This document shows positions 56,998 through 64,000 of a stretch of DNA of 64,000 nt, one piece after another. The notes beneath the pieces are model-generated. The model saw only the letters and a list, made by a program, of their open reading frames with translations. It had not been told where the DNA came from and searched no databases. Location: assembly GCF_001270065.2 (NCBI RefSeq), contig NZ_LFYT02000020.1, forward strand, positions 1 to 64,000, in the 5' to 3' direction. The position numbers and the translations under genes are program-made. This DNA comes from Limnohabitans planktonicus II-D5. GTDB taxonomy: Bacteria > Pseudomonadota > Gammaproteobacteria > Burkholderiales > Burkholderiaceae_C. Every line of letters starts with the position of its first letter. Positions within the stretch are counted from its first letter, which is position 1.

Positions 56998-57903
56998 TCA
57001 AAGTTGAGTTGCGCTTTTGGGCAACTCAATGCCCGGGAAAATCTTGATGACCGCGCTGTCGTCTTCCTTGGCAAAGCCCGCTGTGCTGGCCTGCATGAAC
57101 ATCTGGTGCGCGGTGCTCGACAGTGGCAGCGGGAACTTGCTGGCACGCGCCATGTCGAGCACGATGCCCAAATCCTTCACAAAAATGTCCACGGCCGACA
57201 ACGGCGTGTAGTCGGCCGCCAACACATGGGCCATGCGGTTTTCAAACATCCAGCTGTTGCCCGCACTGTTCGTGATCACCTCGTACAAAGCGGCCGGGTC
57301 CACACCCTCGCGCAAGCCGAGCGCCATGGCTTCGGCTGCAGCGGCAATGTGCACGCCCGCCAGCAACTGGTTGATGATCTTGACCTTGCTGCCCGCGCCT
57401 GCGCTGTCGCCCAGTTTGTAAACCTTGGCAGCCATGGCGTTCAAGAAGGGCTCGGCCAGCGCATAGGCCTCAGGCTTGCCCGCTGTCATCATGGTCATCT
57501 GGCCGGATGCCGCTTTGGCAGCGCCACCCGAGATGGGCGCGTCCACATAACGCAGACCCATGGCTTCCAAGCGCTCTTCCAAAGCCACCGACCAGTTGGG
57601 GTCCACGGTGGAGCACATCACGAACACGCTGCCCGGCTTCATGCTGGCCGCGCAACCCGGGGTGCTGCCATCGCCAAACAACACGGCTTCGGTCTGCGCG
57701 GCATTGACCACCACCGACACGATCACGTCACACGCCGCGCCCAGCGAGGCCAGCGAGTCGTGCGCGGTGCCGCCCTCTTTGGCAAACGCAGCGGCCACCT
57801 CGCGGCGCACATCAAACACCTGCACGCTGTGCCCGGCGCGGCGCAGCGATGCGGCCATGCCCGAGCCCATGGCCCCCAAACCAATCAAACCGACTGTCGT
57901 CAT
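56998..57903 (-). CDS. ltnD: L-threonate dehydrogenase-like (3-hydroxyisobutyrate dehydrogenase family)
   Basis: A 301-residue NAD(P)-dependent beta-hydroxyacid dehydrogenase. GLIGLGAMGSGMA is the Rossmann motif (6-18), DAPISGGAAKAASGQMT the substrate loop (about 120), and GSKVKIINQ carries the catalytic lysine (about 171). In this operon it would oxidise threonate or erythronate to 2-oxo-tetronate for OtnI. LtnD versus DenD (erythronate) cannot be separated by eye. Confidence 0.85.
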   Translation of the reverse strand: MTTVGLIGLGAMGSGMAASLRRAGHSVQVFDVRREVAAAFAKEGGTAHDSLASLGAACDVIVSVVVNAAQTEAVLFGDGSTPGCAASMKPGSVFVMCSTVDPNWSVALEERLEAMGLRYVDAPISGGAAKAASGQMTMMTAGKPEAYALAEPFLNAMAAKVYKLGDSAGAGSKVKIINQLLAGVHIAAAAEAMALGLREGVDPAALYEVITNSAGNSWMFENRMAHVLAADYTPLSAVDIFVKDLGIVLDMARASKFPLPLSSTAHQMFMQASTAGFAKEDDSAVIKIFPGIELPKSATQL

Positions 57904-57953
57904 CTCATCTCTCCCGTGTCAATCGCTGCACCCCGCTTGGCAAAGCGTGGGGG

Positions 57954-58928
57954 TCAATCCAAAGTGATCTTGGCGAAGCTCGCCACTTTTTTCCATTGCG
58001 CCGTGTCGGCCTGCATGAAGCTGGCCATGCCTTGGGCGTTCACCCAGGTCGGCTCGGCACCGGCTTTCTGCATGGCGGCCTGGACTTCGGGCTGCTTGGC
58101 CACACGCTCCAGCGCTTGTTCCAGCTTTTGCGCAACCGGTGCAGGCAGGCCCGCAGGCGCGGCCACACCAAACCAGGCAAACACCTGATAGCCCTTCATG
58201 CCGGCCTCTTCCATGGTGGGCACATGGGGCAAAGCGCTGCTGCGCTGGGGCGTGGTCACGGCCAGGGCCTTGAGCTTGCCGCCGTTGATCAGGCCCAGCG
58301 CCGAGGGCAGGTTGTCAAACATCATGTTCACTTCGCCCGCCATCAGGCCCGTGAGACCTGCGGCCGCGCCGCGATAAGGGATGTGCGTGACGAACGCGCC
58401 CGACTGGCTTTTGTACAACTCCGCACTCAGGTGCAGCGAGGTGCCCTGCCCGTTCGAGGCGTAATTGAGCTGGCCCGGCTTGGACTTGGCAAGCGCCGTG
58501 AGTTCGGCCACCGTGTTGATGCCCGAAGCCGGGTTGACCACCAGCACATTGGGCACGCGGCCCAGCAGGGCCACCGGGACAATTTGCTCGGGCTTGTAAG
58601 GCAGTTTGCTGTACAGCGCCGGGCTGATGGTGAGCGGCGGCGAGGCCATGAGCAAGGTGTAGCCATCGGCCGCCGCACGCGCCGCCTCGGCCGCGCCCAG
58701 GTTGCCACCCGCACCGGGCTTGTTGTCAATGACGATGGACTGGCCCAACTCCAGCGCCAGCTTGGGCGCGACCAGACGGGCCATGTTGTCAATCAGGCCA
58801 CCGGGCGGAAAAGGCACCACCAGCTTGATGGGGCGGGTGGGCCAGGCTTGGGCCGAAGCGGTGCTGGCCATAAATGGCGAAGCGGCTAGGCATACGGCCG
58901 CTGCCGCGATCCAGTTTCTGCGTTGCAT
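57954..58928 (-). CDS. Bug-family periplasmic receptor (TctC-like, TTT system)
   Basis: A 324-residue substrate-binding protein. The signal peptide ends near ASTASAQA, followed by the Bug hallmark WPTRPIKLVVPFPPGGLIDN (about 29-48) and DNKPGAGGNLGA. It heads the otn operon 50 bp upstream of ltnD, so the ligand may be threonate or a related sugar acid. No TctA/TctB membrane genes are adjacent. Confidence 0.9.
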   Translation of the reverse strand: MQRRNWIAAAAVCLAASPFMASTASAQAWPTRPIKLVVPFPPGGLIDNMARLVAPKLALELGQSIVIDNKPGAGGNLGAAEAARAAADGYTLLMASPPLTISPALYSKLPYKPEQIVPVALLGRVPNVLVVNPASGINTVAELTALAKSKPGQLNYASNGQGTSLHLSAELYKSQSGAFVTHIPYRGAAAGLTGLMAGEVNMMFDNLPSALGLINGGKLKALAVTTPQRSSALPHVPTMEEAGMKGYQVFAWFGVAAPAGLPAPVAQKLEQALERVAKQPEVQAAMQKAGAEPTWVNAQGMASFMQADTAQWKKVASFAKITLD

Positions 58929-59013
58929 GGGGTGTCCTGATTCGAATTGATCAGGTCATCATACAAATTTTGGGTAGGGTTGGCATCAGGGTGATCACGG
59001 GGGCATGTTCTTT

Positions 59014-59171
59014 CTGCTCCGGCACGCTGAAGTTTGGAATGCGTGAGAAATGTCATCTTGTAGGTCGGCACTCGCAGAGTCCGACATGATGGGTTTCGGC
59101 ACAGGCCCATTTCAGGATCTTTGAACGCCGACAACACCCTTGAGCATTGAAATCTTCACAGAGCCTAATCA
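59014..59171. mobile_element. MITE-like element, copy 5 (GTCGG core)
   Basis: GCTCCGGCACGCTGAAGTTT at the left and the complement of GATTAGGCTCTGTGAAGATT at the right form the ends. The inner part matches copies 3 and 4. Its right end touches the truncated 5' end of the SDR pseudogene. Confidence 0.75.
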
Positions 59172-59721
59172 ATACCAAAGCTGACTCGGTTGATCAGTCC
59201 GTACAGCAAGTATTGAGTAGCTGGGGTGGTTTGCATGTGGCGGTTAACAGCCCCGATATTCCGTCGCCCAAAGCTCAAGTTGCTGGTACCGATCGGGCAG
59301 TCTGGAGCCTGTTCTGGATCTCAATCTGACTGGCATGTTTTATTGCCTGCGCAGTGAAATTCCAGCGATTTTGGCCAGTGGTAGCGGTGACACAGTGAGC
59401 TTGTCGTCGATTCTGGGACTCAACAGCATGGCCGGTCGAGCAGCATATGTTGCCATCCAACATGGTGTTGTGGGCCTGATCAAATAAGCCATCCTGGACT
59501 ATGCACGAACAGGGCGGCGCATCCATACGGTTGAACCAGCTTATGTCGATACACCCCTTCTGAAAGATCGCACCGCTGATGAGCGTCAAAGCATTGCCCA
59601 GATGCATGCAATGGGGAGGATGGCAAGGCCTCAGGAAATCGCGGAGATCGTTGCTTTCTGCCCGAGCATTTTTCATCACTGGGCAAACGTAAGGGTAAAT
59701 GGTGGCTCATCAGCACGTTGA
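59165..59721 (+). pseudogene. Decayed short-chain dehydrogenase/reductase gene
   Basis: Two frames together read as an SDR without its N-terminal cofactor motif. A first part (VLSSWGGLHVAVNSP, equivalent to the LVNNAG strand) shifts frame near 59307 into DLNLTGMFYCLRSEI, SLSSILGL, AAYVAIQHGVVGLIK. An in-frame TAA follows at about 59486, then the frame continues with AILDYARTGRRI, DTPLL, ARPQEIAEIV and RVNGGSSAR before a TGA. At least one frameshift and one stop make it non-functional. MITE copy 5 abuts the break. Confidence 0.82.
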
Positions 59722-59819
59722 CCAGCACATGCGCAACATTTTAAAATTTTGAATTGCATGGCATCTTGATCGATTGACCATTACTCAGCCACCTCCACTT
59801 TTACTTGCAGAGATATCCA

Positions 59820-59954
59820 ATGAATGAGCGCAGTGTGATCGTTTCCGAGGAAGTCGATGTCAATCAGGCTGAGCCTGTTAGCCCCTGGTTTACCTTCGTG
59901 ATTGCCTGCTTGCTTGTTGCGATTTTTTTTGCACTTTTCATCGCGACTTTTTGA
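59820..59954 (+). CDS. Predicted 44-residue single-pass membrane protein
   Basis: An acidic N-terminus (MNERSVIVSEEVDVNQAEPV) precedes one hydrophobic helix (WFTFVIACLLVAIFFALFIA, residues 22-41). It has an ATG and a weak AGAG upstream. It lies alone, convergent with tonB, and no family is recognised. It could be a real small protein or a chance frame; the clean charge/hydrophobic layout favours the former. The following 59955-60213 stretch shows nothing recognisable. Confidence 0.45.
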   Translation: MNERSVIVSEEVDVNQAEPVSPWFTFVIACLLVAIFFALFIATF

Positions 59955-60213
59955 TGAAATTATCCAAGGTCATCAGAAGATAGACTGCTCCGGATCGTGT
60001 AGAAACGGTCGGTGGTGATCGACGTTGTTCTGGCTAGAAGCAGTCTTCATCTCTTTCAAAACAAATACCGCTTTGGGTCGGCTACCGACGGCAATTCGGC
60101 GTGTGGTGGTCCGCTTGCACCCTTAATCACAGTGGTGCCCGAATCGCAAGCCGAATGGCATCGGCCTGCGTCAGGGGCTGCCTGCTGAAACTCAACGCAA
60201 CATTTGCGCTTCA

Positions 60214-60867
60214 TCACTCATTCTTGAAAACGAACTCCTGGGTCGCGGTGATTTCACCGGATTCGGCTGTGCACTTGTATTGCAGCATCGCCGCTCTGAC
60301 TGCTGCGTGAAAAACGCTCGGTCCAGACAGAATCGTCACCTCCTTGACAGCACCCTCTTTGATCAGAGCTTGCGCTCTGACGACCCCTTCAGTTCCATGC
60401 TGAATCGCCCTTCGAGGCATTTCCGGTTGAACTTGAGTCGGGCAGGCCACTCTGATATCCGATCGATTGGGGGCCGGCTTGGGTGGCGCCGGTAACACTG
60501 GCGGGGCAATCACTGGAAGCGTTGGCGGAGGAGTTGAAACTGATTGAACCACCGGTGCAGTCGACGTTGCGGGGGGCGCAACGTCAGGCGGAGGCACAAA
60601 CGGAGGCGGTGGCGCTTCGACCCTGGGCACCTCTTGTGGTTTGATTGGCTTCGGCGGTGGTGGTGGAGGCGGCGGTGGAATGATGACTTCCTGGATCACG
60701 ACCGCTTCGAGTGGCTTTTTCAAAGCCACCAGCGCGTTCTTGGCCGTGCCCGAGACGATGGCCCAGCCAATCAAAATGTGCAGTGCAACCACAATCGCGA
60801 TGCCTTTGTAGCGCCGCGAGGGGTCCTTCGGTTTGTAGACCGGATGCAAGCCAGAGCGTGTATTCAT
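60214..60867 (-). CDS. tonB: Energy transducer TonB
   Basis: A 217-residue protein. One N-terminal membrane segment (GIAIVVALHILIGWAIVSG, about 23-41) is followed by a long Pro-rich spacer (runs of P near 64-75 and 85-130). The C-terminal TonB fold spans about 135-217 (VACPTQVQPEMPRRAIQHGT, VRAQALIKEG). It carries proton-motive energy from ExbBD to outer-membrane receptors. It overlaps the exbD gene by four bases. Confidence 0.93.
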   Translation of the reverse strand: MNTRSGLHPVYKPKDPSRRYKGIAIVVALHILIGWAIVSGTAKNALVALKKPLEAVVIQEVIIPPPPPPPPPKPIKPQEVPRVEAPPPPFVPPPDVAPPATSTAPVVQSVSTPPPTLPVIAPPVLPAPPKPAPNRSDIRVACPTQVQPEMPRRAIQHGTEGVVRAQALIKEGAVKEVTILSGPSVFHAAVRAAMLQYKCTAESGEITATQEFVFKNE

Positions 60868-61292
60868 TGGACGAACTGCTCACTTCCAATCACGGCCATC
60901 TTTGTCAGTCCCTTTCGTTTGGACGTGGACAGGACATTGGCAAAGACGGCATATTGCGAAGCCTTATTAGGCCGGATATGCACCTCGGGCTGTGAAACCA
61001 ATTGACCAATGGAGGCCATTTTGGCTTCCAGTTGCTCTGCGGACACCGCCTGACCTTGCCAATAAACCACACTGTTTTCATCAATGTCGATTTGGATTTT
61101 TTCAGGCTTGATGCTGTTGGTCGGTGGTGTGCCTACTGGCATATCCAGATTGACCGAGTGCAACTGAATCGGAATGGTGATGATCAGCATCACCAGCAGC
61201 ACCAGCATCACGTCAATCAATGGCGTCGTGTTGATGTCCATCATCACTTCTGGATCGCCAGCGCCAGAACCGGATCTTATGTTCATGGCCAT
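60864..61292 (-). CDS. exbD: Biopolymer transport protein ExbD (second copy)
   Basis: A 142-residue protein with one N-terminal helix starting at the conserved INTTPLIDVMLVLLVMLIIT, which contains the proton-coupled aspartate, and a periplasmic domain. It sits between the first exbD and tonB and is clearly diverged from its neighbour. Two exbD genes in one operon suggest a mixed or specialised motor. Confidence 0.93.
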   Translation of the reverse strand: MAMNIRSGSGAGDPEVMMDINTTPLIDVMLVLLVMLIITIPIQLHSVNLDMPVGTPPTNSIKPEKIQIDIDENSVVYWQGQAVSAEQLEAKMASIGQLVSQPEVHIRPNKASQYAVFANVLSTSKRKGLTKMAVIGSEQFVQ

Positions 61293-61294
61293 GC

Positions 61295-61726
61295 TTAGCC
61301 TCCCAGAGGTGGTGGTTCAGTGATGAAGGCCACTTTGACAATTCCGGCACGCTGGCATGCGTACAAGATCTTGCCAACGCCTTCGTAACGTGACGCCATA
61401 TCACCGCGAATTTGCACTTCGGGCTGTGGGGTGACGGTGGACACTTTCTTCAACTTGTCCACCAGTGCTTCCACGTTGGCCACTTTCTGGTCATACCAGT
61501 AGATGCCACCCATGGTGTCCACTGAAATGATGATGTTTTCTGGTTTGGATTGCCGAATCTCCACCCGTTCCTTGGGCAAAGAAACCGGAATGGATGTAGT
61601 GACCACGGGTATGGTGATCAGAAAGATGATGAGCATGACCAGCATCACGTCCACAAGGGGCGTGGTGTTGATGGTTGAGATCACTGCCCCGTCATCTCCG
61701 TCTGGACTTCCTACGTTCATCGACAT
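61295..61726 (-). CDS. exbD: Biopolymer transport protein ExbD (first copy)
   Basis: A 143-residue ExbD with INTTPLVDVMLVMLIIFLIT (about 19-38), holding the key aspartate, and a periplasmic part ending EPPPLGG. It starts 33 bases after exbB and ends two bases before the second exbD. Confidence 0.93.
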   Translation of the reverse strand: MSMNVGSPDGDDGAVISTINTTPLVDVMLVMLIIFLITIPVVTTSIPVSLPKERVEIRQSKPENIIISVDTMGGIYWYDQKVANVEALVDKLKKVSTVTPQPEVQIRGDMASRYEGVGKILYACQRAGIVKVAFITEPPPLGG

Positions 61727-61759
61727 AGCGCCACCCTTTTGCGTACGGTATGCAATGAA

Positions 61760-62605
61760 TTAGTTCTTGGCTGAGGTGGAAGCCACAAGCACGGCATTCA
61801 AGTCATGGCCGAAGCTGCGCACGTCATCCATGACATCTTTGTTGCGATTGACCAGCCAGTTGTAGCCCAACACGGCGGGGACGGCAACGGCCAAGCCGAT
61901 GGCGGTCATGATCAAGGCCTCACCCACGGGGCCAGCCACCTTATCGATGGAGGCCTGGCCAGAAATACCAATGGCCGACAGCGCGTGGTAGATGCCCCAC
62001 ACAGTACCAAACAGACCGACGAAGGGAGAAACCGAACCGACGGTGGCCAAAAAGGACAGGCCACTTTGCATTTCGCGGTTCACCCGGTCAACGGCGCGCT
62101 GCATGCTCATGCTGATCCAGTCCGCCATGGGAATGGGGCTCATGAGTCCACCGTGTTTTTTGCTGGCTTCCAGACCAGAAGCAGCAATGAACTGATAAGG
62201 ACTGTCCTGGGTCAAAGCAGAGGCTCCCTGCGCGAGGGAGCTGGCACTCCAGAATTTTTCGACTGCTTCACGACCCAAACGAGCCACCTTGCGCTGCTCA
62301 AGAACCTTGACAGCCAAAATGTACCAACTGCCCATGCTCATGATGACCAGGATCAACAGCACGCCTTTTGCAACAGAGTCCGAAGTTGTCCAGACAGCAG
62401 CCATGCCATAGGGGTTGTCGGCGGCTGCCGGGGTTTCAGCCTTTTGTGGTGTCACTTGCGCCGTCTGGGACACTGCAGTCGCAGGCCCAGCTGCTGGTGC
62501 AGCGGATTGGGCTAACGCATTGGTTGAAATGCCGACCATTGAAGCAAATACCAATCCGAGTGCCAAGGCCCAGGTGCGTATCCACACGTTAATTTTTGTC
62601 TCCAT
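61760..62605 (-). CDS. exbB: MotA/TolQ/ExbB proton channel family protein
   Basis: A 281-residue ExbB with an N-terminal signal-like segment (WALALGLVFASMVG, cleavage near ALAQS), an Ala/Pro-rich stretch, and three membrane helices (about 85-105, 190-215, 230-255). The FVGLFGTVWGIYHAL signature lies near 200. It forms the stator with both ExbDs to energise TonB. A strong AAAGGAGAT ribosome binding site precedes METKINVWIRT. Confidence 0.94.
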   Translation of the reverse strand: METKINVWIRTWALALGLVFASMVGISTNALAQSAAPAAGPATAVSQTAQVTPQKAETPAAADNPYGMAAVWTTSDSVAKGVLLILVIMSMGSWYILAVKVLEQRKVARLGREAVEKFWSASSLAQGASALTQDSPYQFIAASGLEASKKHGGLMSPIPMADWISMSMQRAVDRVNREMQSGLSFLATVGSVSPFVGLFGTVWGIYHALSAIGISGQASIDKVAGPVGEALIMTAIGLAVAVPAVLGYNWLVNRNKDVMDDVRSFGHDLNAVLVASTSAKN

Positions 62606-62696
62606 GACGATCTCCTTTATAAAATGAAATTCAAACTTCTTTTGCACTCGGATGGGTCGCCCAAAATGCGACTTTTTGTGGTGAATCCAAACAGAT

Positions 62697-62873
62697 TCAA
62701 TCTCTTCTTTCACTCGACACGCTCAATATTTTCCCGGGGTTCAGTATTCCTGTCGGATCGAAGGAGTGTTTCACCTGACTCATCAAACTGCCCGTGCATT
62801 CGCGCGGTCTGTCTAATGCTGGCCTGAAGTCCCACCCAAGCTGTATCTCGGTGGAGGTGGATTGAGTGCCCAT
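62697..62873 (-). pseudogene. Remnant of an FAD-linked oxidase C-terminus (58-codon frame)
   Basis: A 58-codon frame ends with SQVKHSFDPTGILNPGK, a close match to the C-terminal tail of FAD-linked oxidases such as glycolate or D-lactate dehydrogenases; the preceding 30 residues show no such match. The catalytic and FAD domains are absent. It begins seven bases after the stop of the DUF3445 gene on the same strand. The rest of the 62606-62879 gap upstream of exbB is featureless. Confidence 0.6.
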
Positions 62874-62879
62874 GCGCGA

Positions 62880-63980
62880 CTAAGCGTTGCCGTCAGCCGA
62901 CATACCCAGCAAGGCCATCAGGACTTCGTGGCGCCCCCTCATGTACTCGCGGGTCTCGGGCCACGTGCGCTGCGCGGCAACTTCAAGGGCGCTGCGGACC
63001 TGCGGATCCGCCAACATGTCCCGCACGGGCCAGAGATAGTTCTTCAGTCCGAACGCGATCGCAGCACTGCGCGGCAGTTTCACCAGCGTCTGGTGCTCGG
63101 AACGGATGAATCCTTGCTCCAGCAGTCGTTCAGGTGTCATCGGTGGGACCAGGTCCAGCGCATCGGCATGTCGAAACAGCCTAGGCGACAGGTGGGGACC
63201 CCAGTTTCGCCTCCAGACCACCCGTTCAGGTCGCATGGCATGAAACGCACGGTCTACCGATGTTGCGAGGTGGGCCTCGTATTGCGGCACGCTGCCCTGG
63301 TGAATCTCCCGTGTCGTCCGACCCAGCTTCGCCCGTTCGTGGCTCAAGTTGCGGTCCTCTTCCCACTGCGCGCGCTGTTGCTCGTGCTCTGGACCTGGGT
63401 CAGGCCGATCGAAGTAACTGCGCAACGACCAGCCGTTTGGAAACAGCAGTGCGCCGCTCATCAGACGGTAGGTGACCTGGCCCTGCGCATCCGTTTCTGA
63501 GGGCAGCATGAGCAGGAAATCCTCGGTGGTCAGTGCCGCCACGGCAACCATCGGCTGCGCGCCCTGCGGACCGACATCGACGACCACACCAGTCAGATGG
63601 CAAGTGACGTGATCGCCTTGCCGGCTGAACGCGAGCGGATGCTGCGTTGTGAGCCACTGCACGACGCGATCACGCAACTCGGTCTCGGCCAGCAAGACCG
63701 TCTGCGAGTCCAGCCGGTCGACCACCCAGGTGCGCCGTGTTGCCAGCAGCGCCAAGCGCTGCCTCATCTGCTCGGGGTAGGTCGAGTCAATCTGCAGCCA
63801 GCTCGGGTCGCCCGCCGGATAGGCATTCATCAACACCGTCTGCGGAGGGGGCAGCAGGCGCTGCATGTGATCGCCCGGCAGGGCGCGCACCTGTTCCGCA
63901 TCCACTGGCACCGCATCCAGCTGGAGGCCATGCGGTACATCGCGAGTGGGTGATGCGGACTCGACGAACTCGAGTCCCAT
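62880..63980 (-). CDS. DUF3445 family, haem-dependent oxidative N-demethylase-like subunit
   Basis: A 366-residue protein whose C-terminal part shows the DUF3445 features: ERLLEQGFIRSEHQTLVKLP followed by RSAAIAFGLKNYL (about 285-320), matching the family's R-x-E-x-Q-T-L-x-R-L-P pattern. In the characterised enzyme this subunit is a PAS-fold haem protein that demethylates dimethylamine. The start at 63980 has AGGGGG upstream, but the frame stays open to the window edge, so a longer N-terminus cannot be ruled out. Partner subunits may lie beyond the edge. Confidence 0.75.
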   Translation of the reverse strand: MGLEFVESASPTRDVPHGLQLDAVPVDAEQVRALPGDHMQRLLPPPQTVLMNAYPAGDPSWLQIDSTYPEQMRQRLALLATRRTWVVDRLDSQTVLLAETELRDRVVQWLTTQHPLAFSRQGDHVTCHLTGVVVDVGPQGAQPMVAVAALTTEDFLLMLPSETDAQGQVTYRLMSGALLFPNGWSLRSYFDRPDPGPEHEQQRAQWEEDRNLSHERAKLGRTTREIHQGSVPQYEAHLATSVDRAFHAMRPERVVWRRNWGPHLSPRLFRHADALDLVPPMTPERLLEQGFIRSEHQTLVKLPRSAAIAFGLKNYLWPVRDMLADPQVRSALEVAAQRTWPETREYMRGRHEVLMALLGMSADGNA

Positions 63981-64000
63981 CAGCCCCCTCGGTTTGTCAA

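Noticed and set aside
60101-60310. 69-codon plus-strand frame at the end of tonB
   Set aside because: Its 3' half is antisense to tonB and the rest has no recognisable motif.

Overview
This window is a chromosomal segment of a GC-rich betaproteobacterium, most likely family Comamonadaceae (a Limnohabitans/Rhodoferax-type organism). That placement is inferred from protein sequence character and from the gene order gyrB-dnaN-dnaA // rpmH-rnpA-yidD-yidC-mnmE, which marks a replication origin neighbourhood. The likely oriC lies between dnaA and rpmH (6057-6295), with one perfect DnaA box and a near-consensus rpmH promoter. dnaA carries a one-base insertion in an A7 run that cuts off the DNA-binding domain as written; this is probably a sequencing error.

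Layout. 1-690: tandem 152-bp repeats and a small inverted-repeat element. 690-10402: origin-proximal housekeeping genes. 10667-17240: a fatty acid desaturase, an SDR and a complete branched-chain-amino-acid-type ABC transporter (livG-livF-livK-livH-livM). 17363-22414: a cupin dioxygenase-like gene, a KefB/C-type antiporter and kdsD-kdsC-lptC for LPS Kdo supply and transport. 22794-26429: an RNA-binding protein, an ammonium channel, an acetyltransferase and a Gdt1-type cation exporter. 26468-32892: lptD-surA-rsmA on the minus strand, divergent from amgK-rsmE. 33114-36593: an MFS transporter, a serine hydrolase and an M20 peptidase.

36868-52300 is the metabolic centrepiece: an aerobic carbon monoxide dehydrogenase island. 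A PAS-LytTR regulator of the RcoM type keeps counterparts of the three known haem ligands. It precedes coxM-coxS-coxL (form I, AYRCSFR motif), the maturation genes coxG-coxD-coxE-coxF, a MobA-like nucleotidyltransferase, an unexpected 2-oxoglutarate/Fe(II) oxygenase-like gene coupled to an unidentified multi-pass membrane protein, coxI, and a second molybdenum hydroxylase of the isoquinoline-oxidoreductase type with a Tat signal. RcoM would sense CO, CoxMSL would oxidise it to CO2, and the downstream genes would build the Mo/Cu active site.

52726-58928: a TauE/SafE permease and a minus-strand otnI-otnC-otnK-ltnD plus TTT receptor operon for four-carbon sugar acid (threonate/erythronate) breakdown. 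59014-62605: a decayed SDR gene, a 44-residue membrane protein and an exbB-exbD-exbD-tonB energy-transduction operon. The right edge holds a DUF3445 haem-dependent N-demethylase-like gene followed by a remnant of an FAD-linked oxidase.

The non-coding landscape is unusually rich. At least five copies of a 160-180 bp MITE-like element share terminal inverted repeats (GATYCGGCYC..TGAAGT) but carry two unrelated inner cores. Other hairpin families (GTCGG type, GTAGGAGC type and the ATTGCGAG/GCAATCC type) fill many gaps, even inside operons.
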